Positions 1 to 9,022 are shown, counted from the stretch's first letter. The stretch: DNA of 64,000 bases from CAKSHC01 sp045595395 (GCA_045595395.1 JAZOAH010000016.1:128996-192995), one strand, 5' to 3'. Notes: a model not told the origin generated them from the sequence alone. Made by a program: numbers and translations.

Positions 1-225
1 ATCCTGCACACTTTCGGGTGCATTGTATTTTTTCACGACATGAGCGATGAGCCGTAGATTTCGGCTGATCAGTTTATCACGAGCGTCTTTGTCCCCCGCC
101 GCCATCTGCTGCAAACAGGCTTTTTCTTCGGCTGCCGACATAGGCTTTTCAAAGGAGCCCTGCAGCCGGATATAGAGCATAAAATAGAAGATCCCCGAGA
201 TCGAGGAAAATAACTGGGAAAACAC
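1..225 (-). CDS. sigK: RNA polymerase sporulation sigma factor SigK, N-terminal part (cut by window edge)
   Basis: Reading the minus strand from 225 gives an uninterrupted frame to the window edge (75 codons). It has a hydrophobic start, then an EE-rich segment and the region 2 core GDKDARDKLISRNLRLIAHV followed by VKKY, typical of the mother-cell sigma factor SigK of endospore formers. The GTG at 225 is preferred because an AAGGGAGGG ribosome site lies just upstream and the resulting N-terminus matches the usual SigK start. An ATG at 261 in the same frame, preceded by a weaker AGGGA, is the alternative. The C-terminal DNA-binding region 4 is outside the window, so an interrupting element of the skin type cannot be judged. 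Confidence 0.85.
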   Translation of the reverse strand, partial: MFSQLFSSISGIFYFMLYIRLQGSFEKPMSAAEEKACLQQMAAGDKDARDKLISRNLRLIAHVVKKYNAPESVQD

Positions 226-295
226 AACGATCCCTCCCTTTTCTTCTAAGATACGGGGCATGCGTTGTCCCTATTCCCTAAACATTCCATAGAAA

Positions 296-330
296 AAGCA
301 GCTTAGCTTTTGCTAAGCTGCTTCTTTTTA
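296..330 (-). terminator. Rho-independent terminator of the antiporter gene
   Basis: A perfect 12-bp stem (296-307 with 312-323) has a 4-nt loop and, read on the minus strand, is followed by a T-rich run. The antiporter stop codon lies inside the stem. Confidence 0.8.
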
Positions 331-1496
331 TCGGGCGTGATCTCACCGGCCTTAGTCAGTACGATCTTGGTGATCAGCGGGCCGAACAGTTCATAGATCA
401 AGGTGGCGGTCAGCACAACGGCACGCACCTGTGACCCGTATTCGGGGAGCTGCGAGATAACGATCTGCGCCATACCGATGGCCACACCGGCCTGCGGCAA
501 CAGGGCAGCACCTAAGTAGTTACGAATATTTTTATCTGCCTTGACGGCCAAGGCGCCGAAATAGGTACCGAAATATTTACCCAGCGAGCGGGCAACCAGA
601 TACAGGACGCCAAGCAAGCCAACGGCAGGCAGTACGGCCAGGTCAAGCTCGGCACCGGAAATGACGAAAAAGAGCATAAACAAAGGCGGCGTCCAACGGT
701 CTGCCCCGTCAAGAATGGACTCGGCGTGTTTTCTGGTGTTGACAAAACCGGCACCGATGCACATGCACAGCAACAACGAAGACAGGCCAAACTGCTCGGC
801 CAGTGCCACCCCCAAAAAGACGGCGGCCACGCAGATGCACAGGCGATTGGCACGGGAACGGAAAAAGCGAGTGGCCAACGATACCAGTAAACCAATGACG
901 ATACCGACAGCCAGCGACAGCACGATCTCCAGCAGCGGCTCAACGACCGTATTCATGACCGTGATCTCCTGGCCCGACGAGAGGGACCGAGCAACAGCCA
1001 AAGACACGGCAAAAATGATCAGGCCAATGGCATCGTCGATGGCAACGACAGGGAGCAAGGTATTGGTGATGGGGCCCTTGGCTCTGTACTGACGCACCAC
1101 CATAAGAGTGGCCGCCGGTGCGGTGGCAGTGGCAATAGCGCCCAGCACCAGACACAGCGGCGTATCAAAGCCTGCCACAAGCAAGGTCACATCGACCAAA
1201 AGGCAAGCCAACAACGCCTGGCAGAAGCAGATGATCATGGCGTTTTTGCCGATATGCTTGAGATGGGAAAAGCGAAACTCGTTGCCGATGGAGAAGGCAA
1301 TAAAACCTAGGGCCACCGTCGAGATCGAGCCGACGGCTTCCAGGGCATCGGAGGGAAAGACATTGAGAAGATAAGGCCCGATCAATAATCCGGCGATCAG
1401 GTAGCCGGTGACATTGGGCAAATGCACAAGTTTAACAACGCGGGTCAATAACAGGCCTACGATCATGGCAAATGCCAGACTCAATAGGATATTCAT
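303..1496 (-). CDS. Cation:proton antiporter, CPA2 family
   Basis: This 397-residue integral membrane protein has about 12 hydrophobic segments and the CPA2 signature region: an N-terminal VTGYLIAGLLIGP stretch, GAIATATAPAATLMVV, and VVAIDDAIGLIIF, where the paired acidic residues are the likely ion-binding site. The family exchanges Na+ or K+ for protons across the cytoplasmic membrane. There is no C-terminal RCK/TrkA-N nucleotide-binding domain, unlike KefB/KefC. The gene starts 2 bp after the stop of the PII-like gene, so the two are probably co-transcribed and the small protein may be the missing regulatory part. The transported ion cannot be read from sequence. Confidence 0.85.
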   Translation of the reverse strand: MNILLSLAFAMIVGLLLTRVVKLVHLPNVTGYLIAGLLIGPYLLNVFPSDALEAVGSISTVALGFIAFSIGNEFRFSHLKHIGKNAMIICFCQALLACLLVDVTLLVAGFDTPLCLVLGAIATATAPAATLMVVRQYRAKGPITNTLLPVVAIDDAIGLIIFAVSLAVARSLSSGQEITVMNTVVEPLLEIVLSLAVGIVIGLLVSLATRFFRSRANRLCICVAAVFLGVALAEQFGLSSLLLCMCIGAGFVNTRKHAESILDGADRWTPPLFMLFFVISGAELDLAVLPAVGLLGVLYLVARSLGKYFGTYFGALAVKADKNIRNYLGAALLPQAGVAIGMAQIVISQLPEYGSQVRAVVLTATLIYELFGPLITKIVLTKAGEITPDKKKQLSKS

Positions 1497-1498
1497 GG

Positions 1499-1843
1499 TT
1501 AATCTTCGGCGACTCCTTCCGAGTAAGCAATAGGCAAGGTAAAGAGAATGCCGGCATTGGGATGATCCAACGGCCCGACCTGTTCATGAATGACCTCTTT
1601 GACGATCTCTACCTTTTTATCGGGCAGCACCAACAGCACGATCTTGCCCTGTGCATGGGCCGGATTGAGAAAATGGCGCAGGGAACCGAAAAGCGGCGGC
1701 GGCTCGACGGTGGAATCATACAGAGCATGGAGCATGCCCTCACAGGGAATGACGGTGGCGCCGTGAATATCGCGCTCCATCAGTTTAGAGAGCAGCGGTG
1801 CGACCACGTCGCTGTCACCGGCAATGAAGAATAACAACTGCAT
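1499..1843 (-). CDS. PII-like (GlnB-fold) small regulatory protein
   Basis: The protein is 114 residues, close to the PII fold length, with a beta-strand-like start MQLLFFIAGDSDVVAPLLSK and a mid-protein ATVIPCEGMLHAL segment resembling the GATVIPGxGML pattern of divergent PII-like proteins. The ATG at 1843 is chosen because an AGGAGG site sits 6-7 nt upstream; the open frame extends further but without a ribosome site. It is directly followed by the antiporter gene. PII-type proteins sense nucleotides or 2-oxoglutarate and bind transporters, so control of the antiporter is a reasonable inference. The uridylylated tyrosine T-loop of GlnB is not recognisable, so nitrogen sensing should not be assumed. 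Confidence 0.7.
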   Translation of the reverse strand: MQLLFFIAGDSDVVAPLLSKLMERDIHGATVIPCEGMLHALYDSTVEPPPLFGSLRHFLNPAHAQGKIVLLVLPDKKVEIVKEVIHEQVGPLDHPNAGILFTLPIAYSEGVAED

Positions 1844-1865
1844 AACATGACCTCCTAAAGGCAAA

Positions 1866-1896
1866 GCAAAAGGAAGCCATACGACTTCCTTTTGAA
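1866..1896 (-). terminator. Probable terminator after ftsH
   Basis: A 9-bp stem (1868-1876 with 1885-1893) lies downstream of ftsH on the minus strand and is followed by a T-rich stretch. It separates ftsH from the PII-like gene. Confidence 0.55.
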
Positions 1897-1942
1897 ATTT
1901 CTTATATGTTATACACCCTCGGGCATATTTTGTCAAGACTTG

Positions 1943-3787
1943 TCACTGGATTTCGTTGCAGAGTTTTTCAAATTCCGCACCGTCGATCTTTTCCTTGTCA
2001 AGCAAGGTCTGGGAGACCTTGTCAAGCAGGGCACGGCGGCGGGTCAGGATCTCTTTGGCTCGCTCCATGCCCTTTTCGATAAAGGCCTTGACCTCTTCGT
2101 CGATCAAGGATGCGATCTGCTCGGAATAGTTGCGAGAGGTGGCAAAATCGCGACCCAGGAAGACCTCTTCATGCTCGCTGCCAAAGACGATGGGGCCGAT
2201 CTTTTCGCTCATACCGTACTTAGTGACCATTTTGCGAGCAATCTCGGTGGCACGCTGGATATCGTTGGAGGCACCGGTCGAAACATCGTCCAGCGCAACC
2301 ATTTCGGCCACACGGCCGCCCAGCAGCGATACGATCTCATCCTCCATATCGCCCTTAGACTGATAGAACTTATCATCCGAAGGCAGGTGCATGGTATAAC
2401 CACCGGCCATGCCGCGGGGAATGATGGAGATCTCATGGACCTTATCATGATTGGGCAGTTCAGCCGCCACGATGGCGTGACCGGCTTCGTGAACGGCCGT
2501 CAACTTCTTTTCCTTATCGGTGATACGGCGATTCTTCTTCTCGACGCCCATCATGACCTTGACAATAGAATCCTGGATATCCTGCATGCTAATCTTCTTT
2601 TTATCTTGGCGGGCAGCAAGCAAGGCCGCTTCGTTCAAGATGTTTTCCAGATCGGCACCCGAGAAACCGGCGGTGGTACGGGCGATCACACCGAAATCGA
2701 CATCCTGTTCAAAATGCTTATTGCGGCCATGGACCTTCAGAATACCCTCTCGACCTTGTACGTCGGGCAGGTTGATGACGATCTGACGGTCAAAACGACC
2801 GGGACGCAGCAGGGCACGATCGAGAACGTCGGGACGGTTGGTGGCGGCAATGACGATAACACCCTCGTTCTTGGCAAAGCCGTCCATCTCGACCAGCAAC
2901 TGGTTCAAGGTCTGTTCACGCTCATCGTGGCCGCCGCCGAGGCCTGCGCCACGCTGACGACCAACGGCATCGATCTCGTCAATAAAGACAATGCAGGGTG
3001 CAGCCTTTTTGGCCTGATCGAACAGGTCACGAACACGGGAGGCGCCGACACCGACATACAGTTCAACAAAGTCTGAGCCTGTAATGCTAAAGAACGGTAC
3101 ACCGGCTTCACCGGCAACGGCACGGGCAAAGAGGGTCTTACCGGTGCCCGGAGGGCCGACCAACATGACACCTTTGGGAATACGGGCACCCAACTCGATG
3201 AATTTCTGGGGATTTTTCAGGAATTCGACGATCTCAGCCAGTTCCTCTTTCTCTTCCTCGGCACCGGCCACATCACCAAATGTGATCTTATTTTTATCGT
3301 CAACATGGACACGGGTCTTGGCCTTTGTAAAGCCGGAAGCCTTGCCGCCACCGCCCGAAAATTGGCTGTACATGAAGTACATCAGCACGCCCATCAGACC
3401 GAAGACCAGGATATAAGGAATAATGGAGGCCCACCAAGGCGTACCGGCTTCACGAACAATGTTGTATTCCAGAGTGCCGTCTTGACGCTGGGCGGTGATA
3501 GTATCCCCCACATCCAGCATGAACAATTCGACACTGTACAGATTGAACGATTTTTCCAGATCGTTCTTATTCTTAGCCGGATCGGCAGGATCATCCTTTA
3601 GGGTGTAGGTCAGTTCCGTGCCGACCAACTCAAAGGCTTCAACCTTTCCCTGCTCAAAATCGCTGACCACCTGCGAATATTTGAGGGTATCCTCACCCAA
3701 ATTCGCATCAATGATGTTGGTGGAAAGCAACAGCAGCAGCAAGATCACCGCAATGAAAATAATGTTTCCGAAATTTCTTTTTTTCAA
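1943..3787 (-). CDS. ftsH: ATP-dependent zinc metalloprotease FtsH
   Basis: The 614-residue protein has two membrane segments (about residues 8-26 and 120-140), an AAA+ module with Walker A GPPGTGKT at 211-218, the second region of homology, and the zinc-protease motif HEAGH at 433-437. FtsH degrades misfolded and regulatory membrane proteins at the cytoplasmic face. It is the last gene of the operon that starts with the DUF2232 gene, 15 bp after hpt. The start is a TTG at 3787 with a GGGGGT ribosome site upstream; no ATG is usable before the periplasmic-type domain, so a non-ATG start is needed. Confidence 0.97.
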   Translation of the reverse strand: MKKRNFGNIIFIAVILLLLLLSTNIIDANLGEDTLKYSQVVSDFEQGKVEAFELVGTELTYTLKDDPADPAKNKNDLEKSFNLYSVELFMLDVGDTITAQRQDGTLEYNIVREAGTPWWASIIPYILVFGLMGVLMYFMYSQFSGGGGKASGFTKAKTRVHVDDKNKITFGDVAGAEEEKEELAEIVEFLKNPQKFIELGARIPKGVMLVGPPGTGKTLFARAVAGEAGVPFFSITGSDFVELYVGVGASRVRDLFDQAKKAAPCIVFIDEIDAVGRQRGAGLGGGHDEREQTLNQLLVEMDGFAKNEGVIVIAATNRPDVLDRALLRPGRFDRQIVINLPDVQGREGILKVHGRNKHFEQDVDFGVIARTTAGFSGADLENILNEAALLAARQDKKKISMQDIQDSIVKVMMGVEKKNRRITDKEKKLTAVHEAGHAIVAAELPNHDKVHEISIIPRGMAGGYTMHLPSDDKFYQSKGDMEDEIVSLLGGRVAEMVALDDVSTGASNDIQRATEIARKMVTKYGMSEKIGPIVFGSEHEEVFLGRDFATSRNYSEQIASLIDEEVKAFIEKGMERAKEILTRRRALLDKVSQTLLDKEKIDGAEFEKLCNEIQ

Positions 3788-3802
3788 AGGATAATACCCC
3801 CG

Positions 3803-4342
3803 TTATTTATTGTAAACCGATTCCTTAAGCACCCCGATATAGGGCAGGTTCCGGTAGGTCTCAGCATAATCCAGACCGTAGCCGACAACAAACTCGTCCG
3901 GCACAACGTATCCTACATAATCCAAAGGCACCTCAACACGGTGACGCTCCGGTTTTTCCAGAAGCGAGCACAGACGCAGCGATGCCGGTTGGCGGCTGCG
4001 CAGGATCTCCATGACATGGGACAGTGTCACGCCGCTGTCCAGAATATCCTCAACGATCAGCACATGCTTGCCGGCGATATCCACATCCAGATCCTTGAGG
4101 ATCTTGGCACGGCCTTGGGTCGATGTTCCCTTCCCGTAGCTGGAAACGCACATAAAGTCGATCGAAACAGGCATGGCGATGGCTCGCATCAAATCGGAGA
4201 GAAAGACGCAGGCGCCTTTGAGAATGCTGACCAATAACAGATCCTTTCCCGCATAATCACGTGTGATCTGCGCACCCAGCTCGGCGATCTTAGCCTTGAG
4301 TTGGGCTTCTGAGATCAATACATGATCGATATCTTTTTTCAT
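3803..4342 (-). CDS. hpt: Hypoxanthine phosphoribosyltransferase
   Basis: The protein of 179 residues joins hypoxanthine or guanine to PRPP in purine salvage. The PRPP-binding signature VEDILDSGVT is at residues 97-106, and the flexible-loop region SSYGKGTSTQG at 67-77 is typical of the type I family. Its start overlaps the tilS stop by 4 bp. The order tilS-hpt-ftsH is the same as in Bacillus subtilis and many Clostridia, which supports all three calls. Confidence 0.96.
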   Translation of the reverse strand: MKKDIDHVLISEAQLKAKIAELGAQITRDYAGKDLLLVSILKGACVFLSDLMRAIAMPVSIDFMCVSSYGKGTSTQGRAKILKDLDVDIAGKHVLIVEDILDSGVTLSHVMEILRSRQPASLRLCSLLEKPERHRVEVPLDYVGYVVPDEFVVGYGLDYAETYRNLPYIGVLKESVYNK

Positions 4343-5649
4343 CCTTGTGTTTCCTCCACAATGAGATTGATAAAGGGCTCATTTTCGTTGGCCTGGAAGG
4401 GTGCGGCAACACCGACGCCATAGATCCAGACGACCTGACCGTCCTTGACCAGCATCGGCCAGGAGGGCCTGAGATCACGGGGGATCTTCTTTTCTATATA
4501 CAGGCGGCGCACCGACTTGGTGCCGACACCGGGCAGAGCGTAACTATCACCCTCTTCGGCGGCACGCAGGACAGCACCGTCAAGCACGTCGGCCCGCATA
4601 CTATAGCGGCGGGAATAATGTTCCTTTTCCATACCAATGCGGTATCGGCCAAAACTGACCGTTTTCCCGGTAAAGGGGATCGGATCGGGCGCCGGAGACG
4701 GCTCGATCAAACGAAGAAAACCATAGGAGATCGAGAGGAAGTGAGCGGCATCAACCGGGATCTGCGATACCGATTTGCCGGCCTCGATCTCATCCTGCAG
4801 ACGGGAGAGCAGATTACGGTCGGCCTCTAGCCGCTGATCCTCCAGGAAGGCTCGCAGGGTAGCAAAACGCTGAGATGAAGGATCTTTGGCCAGCGCCGCC
4901 ACATCTAGACCCTGCGGTGTCAGCAGCTGATGATATCGCTCCTGGCCCGCCTTGGTTTGCTCGGCATCCAACGAGGCGGCCAGTTTAGCGAAACGATTGA
5001 TATTATCCAGCGCCGCATCGTTGATCATGCACAGCTCGGGCAGAACATGATGCCGAATACGATTGCGGGCATAGGTAACATCGGCATTGGTCGAGTCGTT
5101 GACAAATTCCAAATGATTGGCATGGCAATATTCCTCAACCTGATCACGGTACTGGTGGATGAGCGGACGGATGACATCGGCCGTTTTGGGTGCGATGCCG
5201 GCCATGCCTCGGATGCCTGTGCCGCGAATCAAATGGAAGAGAACCGTTTCGGCATTGTCATTGGCAGTATGTGCTGTGGCAATGACCGCATTCTTCTTCC
5301 CCTTGGCGATCTTACGCAAAAAATCATAGCGGGCCTGGCGGGCCGCCTCTTCAATGCCGACGCTCTGGTCTTTGGCCAAATGCATGACATCGGCACTGCC
5401 TTTAACGAAGGCGATCTCCCATTTCTTGCACAGTTGCTCGACAAAGTCGGCATCGGCATCGCTTTCACGGCCACGCAGATTGTGGTTAAAATGAGCGCAC
5501 ACCAGTTCAAAACCCTGCTGCAGGGAGAGCAGTCGCAGCATATCGAGCATGCACACCGAATCGGCACCGCCCGAAACGGCAGCGATCACGGTATGTACGC
5601 CATCCAGCATTTTATATTGTTCAATGGTTTTTTTAATTTGACTGATCAT
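4339..5649 (-). CDS. tilS: tRNA(Ile)-lysidine synthetase
   Basis: TilS changes cytidine 34 of tRNA-Ile(CAU) to lysidine so that it reads AUA. The N-terminal PP-loop ATPase has the SGGADS signature at residues 26-31, followed by AHFNHNLRGRESDAD, GIEEAARQARYDFL and TAHTANDNAETVL, and the C-terminal substrate-binding domain is present. The ATG at 5649 gives 436 residues and overlaps the end of dnaB by 17 bp; an upstream extension of the frame into dnaB adds no family-like sequence. Confidence 0.95.
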   Translation of the reverse strand: MISQIKKTIEQYKMLDGVHTVIAAVSGGADSVCMLDMLRLLSLQQGFELVCAHFNHNLRGRESDADADFVEQLCKKWEIAFVKGSADVMHLAKDQSVGIEEAARQARYDFLRKIAKGKKNAVIATAHTANDNAETVLFHLIRGTGIRGMAGIAPKTADVIRPLIHQYRDQVEEYCHANHLEFVNDSTNADVTYARNRIRHHVLPELCMINDAALDNINRFAKLAASLDAEQTKAGQERYHQLLTPQGLDVAALAKDPSSQRFATLRAFLEDQRLEADRNLLSRLQDEIEAGKSVSQIPVDAAHFLSISYGFLRLIEPSPAPDPIPFTGKTVSFGRYRIGMEKEHYSRRYSMRADVLDGAVLRAAEEGDSYALPGVGTKSVRRLYIEKKIPRDLRPSWPMLVKDGQVVWIYGVGVAAPFQANENEPFINLIVEETQG

Positions 5650-6976
5650 GATGCTTCTTATCCAAATTAAAGAATTTTGTATGTTTGCCGACCCACAACA
5701 GGTCTGCACTGCCACAGCGACCTCGACGGTTTTTACCGACAATGGCTTCGATCACGCATTTGTTTTCGGCATCGCCCGAAGTCTGATTCTCATTGTGCAG
5801 AAAGATAACGATATCGGCATCCTGCTCGATCGAGCCCGATTCACGCAGGTCCGAGAGTTTGGGTTTTCGATCCGGCCCTTGGTCGGCCGCTTTACGGGAC
5901 AGCTGTGACAAACAGATCACCGGCACGTCCAGTTCCTTGGCCATAAGTTTTAAGGCTCGGGTCATTTCACTGACGACCTGGACTCGGTTCTCGTTCTTGC
6001 TGCCGGAATTCATCAGCTGCAGATAGTCAATGACAACCAGGCCAAGATCTTTGACCCTGCGAAGTTTTGCTTTCATCTGAGAAACCGTGACATCACTGGC
6101 ATCATCAAAATACAACGGCGCAACGCTTAAAAACTTGCCGGCGTCGGCGATATCGGACCAATCCTTTTCATTTAATGCACCGGTCATGAGTTTACCGTTA
6201 TCCACCAATGCCTGGGAGGCAATGACACGGTCGACCAACTGCGCACTGGACATTTCCAGTGAGAAGAAGACGGTCTTGATCCCATGGCGCACAGCGGCAT
6301 TTTCGCAGATATTCAGAGCAAAAGCCGATTTACCGACAGCCGGACGGGCAGCCAGGATGATCAACTCACTTTTGCGCATACCGCCGTTGAGCATACTGTC
6401 GATATCGGCAAAGCCGGTGGGAACACCGAGCAACGCCGTATTGTCCTCTTCGGCCAGTTTCCCGTAGCGGTCGATCGCATCGATATAGCCTTCACTGATG
6501 GAGTACAGACCGGTATTGACACGGCCGTTGGCGATATCATAGATGGTCTGTTCGGCATGCTCAAGGATCATGGACGATTCCTCGGCTGCCTCCTCGCTGC
6601 GAGTGCGGATGGTATCGGCCGCCGCAATGAGCTGACGCAGCACCGCCTTATCGGCCACGATCTTAGCGTAGTTGACGGCATTCTCGGTCGAGGGAACGAC
6701 CTGTGTCAACTGCAGCAGATACTGCTTGCCCTCTTCCTCCGAGAAAACACCGGCCGCCTTGACCTCTTCCAGCAGCGTAACAAAGTCGATCGGCTTATTC
6801 GCCACATGCATAGCCAGCATGATATCGTAGATCCGCTTATGGCTTTGGGCGTAAAAATTATCTGAATTTTTGAGTATGGGGACGATCGAATCGAGTACAG
6901 TAGCATCAATGATGATAGCCCCCAGTACCGACTGCTCTGCCTCAAAACTAAAAGGCAGCTTTTGTGCGATCTCCAT
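5633..6976 (-). CDS. dnaB: Replicative DNA helicase
   Basis: This is the hexameric helicase that unwinds DNA at the replication fork. The 447-residue protein has the N-terminal primase-interaction domain and a RecA-like motor with Walker A RPAVGKS at 211-217, Walker B VVIDYLQLM, and SQLSRK. The Walker A reads RPAVGKSA instead of the common RPxxGKTA, a conservative change. The start at 6976 has AGAGGA upstream. It follows rplI by 15 bp, the conserved rplI-dnaB arrangement of Firmicutes. Confidence 0.97.
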   Translation of the reverse strand: MEIAQKLPFSFEAEQSVLGAIIIDATVLDSIVPILKNSDNFYAQSHKRIYDIMLAMHVANKPIDFVTLLEEVKAAGVFSEEEGKQYLLQLTQVVPSTENAVNYAKIVADKAVLRQLIAAADTIRTRSEEAAEESSMILEHAEQTIYDIANGRVNTGLYSISEGYIDAIDRYGKLAEEDNTALLGVPTGFADIDSMLNGGMRKSELIILAARPAVGKSAFALNICENAAVRHGIKTVFFSLEMSSAQLVDRVIASQALVDNGKLMTGALNEKDWSDIADAGKFLSVAPLYFDDASDVTVSQMKAKLRRVKDLGLVVIDYLQLMNSGSKNENRVQVVSEMTRALKLMAKELDVPVICLSQLSRKAADQGPDRKPKLSDLRESGSIEQDADIVIFLHNENQTSGDAENKCVIEAIVGKNRRGRCGSADLLWVGKHTKFFNLDKKHHDQSN

Positions 6977-6991
6977 ATTCTATCCTCTCTT

Positions 6992-7438
6992 TTATTGTTC
7001 TTTTACCGATACATTGACCTTTGTCGAAACCGACGGATGCAATTTCACGGTAACCGAATATACACCGGCGCCCTTGATGGGACTTGCCAGGTCTACCTTC
7101 TTTTTATCTACGGCAACACCGAGATCCTTTTCAATAGCTTCGGCGATCTCTTTTACCGTGATCGAGCCAAACAGTTTGCCGTTCTCCCCCATCTTAGCCG
7201 ACAGCGTCACCGTTTTATCTTTGATCTTATCGGCCAGTTCCTGCGCCGCCTTAAGCGCCATTTCCTTATGGTGTTCCTTGGCTGCGTTCTGGGTGTTCAT
7301 GGTGTTGACATTAGCATTATTCGCCTCAACGGCAAGACCGCGGGGTAATAGAAAATTGCGGGCATAGCCGTCAGACACATTGACCATCTGGCCCTTTTTG
7401 CCCTGTCCTTTTACATCCTGCTGAAGAATTACTTTCAT
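6992..7438 (-). CDS. rplI: 50S ribosomal protein L9 (bL9)
   Basis: The 148-residue product begins MKVILQQDVKGQGKKGQMV, the classic bL9 start, with the GYARNFLLPRGLAVEA motif at about residues 24-39, and then the linker helix and C-terminal domain. It binds 23S rRNA near the L1 stalk. The ATG overlaps the stop of the DUF2232 gene, with an AAGGAG site 7 nt upstream. Confidence 0.98.
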   Translation of the reverse strand: MKVILQQDVKGQGKKGQMVNVSDGYARNFLLPRGLAVEANNANVNTMNTQNAAKEHHKEMALKAAQELADKIKDKTVTLSAKMGENGKLFGSITVKEIAEAIEKDLGVAVDKKKVDLASPIKGAGVYSVTVKLHPSVSTKVNVSVKEQ

Positions 7439-8559
7439 TGGTCTTCTCCTTCATCGTTATCATCCTCCTCCGGGATATCCAATTCCTCGGAGGCTTCGGC
7501 ATCGTTACTCGGCTTCATTTCCTGGAAACTGTTCCACTGCTTAAGCCTCTCATTCTCCTGCTGCGACCCATCCTCGCCACGCAATCGGCGGCGCAGATCG
7601 GCAATGCTGTCGATGGCACCGATAAAGACATAGACAACGGCAAGAGAGATCGGTATACCGATGGCTGTCAGTGTGACCAGCACAGCGGTAAGCACCTTGG
7701 CACCACGGCTTGCGGCATTGCGGGTAAAGAGAGTATATATCGTGAAAGCACCGCACAGCAAAAGCGGGATCTCAAAAGCGGTGATCAGATTGTCCAACAC
7801 GGCAGCCGGCGTACCGCCCACAAAGAAGGAAAGGATAAACGAGGCCAAGAAGACAACACCGATACCGGATGGCAGACTCAGTTTCCAAATCGGCTCGATG
7901 GCGATACGGTTGCCATATTTTTTGCCCAGCAAAACTTTGGACAACATCTGCGCAGCCCAAGTCAGCACAAACAGCACACTCATGACAAAGCCGGGCAGAA
8001 CGGCAAATATCGCATCCAGATAGATATTTTTCGTGGTGAGGATCAAGGTAATATACTGATCGATCTCCTCGGGCGTCATTTGAGTTGTCTGCGCCGCCGT
8101 CAGCAACGGATCGTAAAGGGCATCGTCAATCGCCGCTTTGATCTGAGTCAACGAAGGCATCAGCCCCGAGAAGTCAAGTGCGCCCCGCATGATATACAAA
8201 TAGGCACACAACACCGCAACGGCCGCCACGGCAGCAACTAACGCAGGCACGCCAACGGCAGCCGCCAGCGGTCGTTTGGCCCGTATACTGGCACGCATAA
8301 CCAAAACCACGCTCGCCAATGCAGCTGCCGCCACAAGGGTGTAAAGCAACGAACCGGTACGAAGATACAGAATCCCGATACCCAGCAACAGCGACAGATA
8401 AGTCGGTTTATCCCACAGGAGCGACCCGGCCAAGAGAAAGGCCGAGGAAAGAGCGCAGACCAACAGGATCGTGATCGGATCCTTGGCACACAAAAACAAG
8501 ACGGCAAGACCGGCTACGGAATATAAAATTGACGGAAGGATGCACGGTTTTGTTTCCAT
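7435..8559 (-). CDS. DUF2232 (YybS-like) membrane protein
   Basis: The 374-residue product has about eight hydrophobic segments and a highly acidic C-terminal tail ending in a run of Glu and Asp. Its position directly ahead of rplI and dnaB matches the yybS family (DUF2232), whose role is not well known. The ATG at 8559 is chosen because AGGGAG lies upstream and the sigma-A -10 box overlaps the region before the longer in-frame start at 8586. In most Firmicutes gdpP, the cyclic-di-AMP phosphodiesterase gene, sits between this gene and rplI; here the two overlap by 4 bp and gdpP is absent. Confidence 0.75.
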   Translation of the reverse strand: METKPCILPSILYSVAGLAVLFLCAKDPITILLVCALSSAFLLAGSLLWDKPTYLSLLLGIGILYLRTGSLLYTLVAAAALASVVLVMRASIRAKRPLAAAVGVPALVAAVAAVAVLCAYLYIMRGALDFSGLMPSLTQIKAAIDDALYDPLLTAAQTTQMTPEEIDQYITLILTTKNIYLDAIFAVLPGFVMSVLFVLTWAAQMLSKVLLGKKYGNRIAIEPIWKLSLPSGIGVVFLASFILSFFVGGTPAAVLDNLITAFEIPLLLCGAFTIYTLFTRNAASRGAKVLTAVLVTLTAIGIPISLAVVYVFIGAIDSIADLRRRLRGEDGSQQENERLKQWNSFQEMKPSNDAEASEELDIPEEDDNDEGEDQ

Positions 8560-8589
8560 AATTACTCCCTGAAAATTCAAGTTCATTAT

Positions 8590-8618
8590 ATTATAGCATT
8601 ACAAGCACCAAGAAACAA
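8590..8618 (-). promoter_or_regulatory. Sigma-A promoter of the DUF2232-rplI-dnaB-tilS-hpt-ftsH operon
   Basis: On the minus strand a TTGTTT -35 box (8613-8618) is separated by 17 bp from a TATAAT -10 box (8590-8595). A TGC directly upstream of the -10 makes it an extended -10 promoter. Confidence 0.75.
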
Positions 8619-8644
8619 GTCGTAAACGGTTGAATTTCTTGTGA

Positions 8645-8683
8645 AAATAAAAAAAGTTGCCGATATCGAATGATACCGGCAAC
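8645..8683 (-). terminator. Terminator after secG
   Basis: A 12-bp stem with two G-T pairs (8656-8667 with 8672-8683) is followed on the minus strand by a run of seven T. Confidence 0.75.
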
Positions 8684-8697
8684 GGTTGACCGTCTTT

Positions 8698-8937
8698 TTA
8701 CCGTGTCAAAACATTAAGGACAACAGTAAGGATAACGAGCAGAAGCGATACAACGATAGTGATCTTATTATAGATCGAATTCTTTGTATTACCCATGTGA
8801 CCCTGAAATACGCTTTCACCGGACAGGGCGCCCAAGCCGGACTGCTTGCTCTGCTGGATCATGATCACAGCAAGCTCGACTACGACCAGAACGATATATA
8901 CGATTCCCAAAATGTTTACCCAAATATTATCTGTCAT
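8698..8937 (-). CDS. secG: Preprotein translocase subunit SecG
   Basis: The 79-residue protein has two hydrophobic segments (about 5-25 and 57-77) around the polar loop QQSKQSGLGALSGESVF, the conserved SecG core. SecG helps the SecYEG channel and SecA move proteins across the cytoplasmic membrane. It is a single-gene unit with its own promoter and terminator. Confidence 0.95.
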   Translation of the reverse strand: MTDNIWVNILGIVYIVLVVVELAVIMIQQSKQSGLGALSGESVFQGHMGNTKNSIYNKITIVVSLLLVILTVVLNVLTR

Positions 8938-8966
8938 TTCTTCATTCCTCCATTTGGCATAGAAGC

Positions 8967-8995
8967 ATCATATCATAAGACCTTTGAAAAAGCAA
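8967..8995 (-). promoter_or_regulatory. Sigma-A promoter of secG
   Basis: On the minus strand TTGCTT (8990-8995) and TATGAT (8967-8972) are separated by 17 bp, about 30 bp upstream of the secG start. Confidence 0.6.
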
Positions 8996-9022
8996 GGAAA
9001 ACTTTCTTTTTCATTAAAAAAT

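Noticed and set aside
1892..3076. A 394-codon plus-strand frame opposite ftsH
   Set aside because: It lies wholly over the highly conserved ftsH frame and has no recognisable domains or ribosome site.
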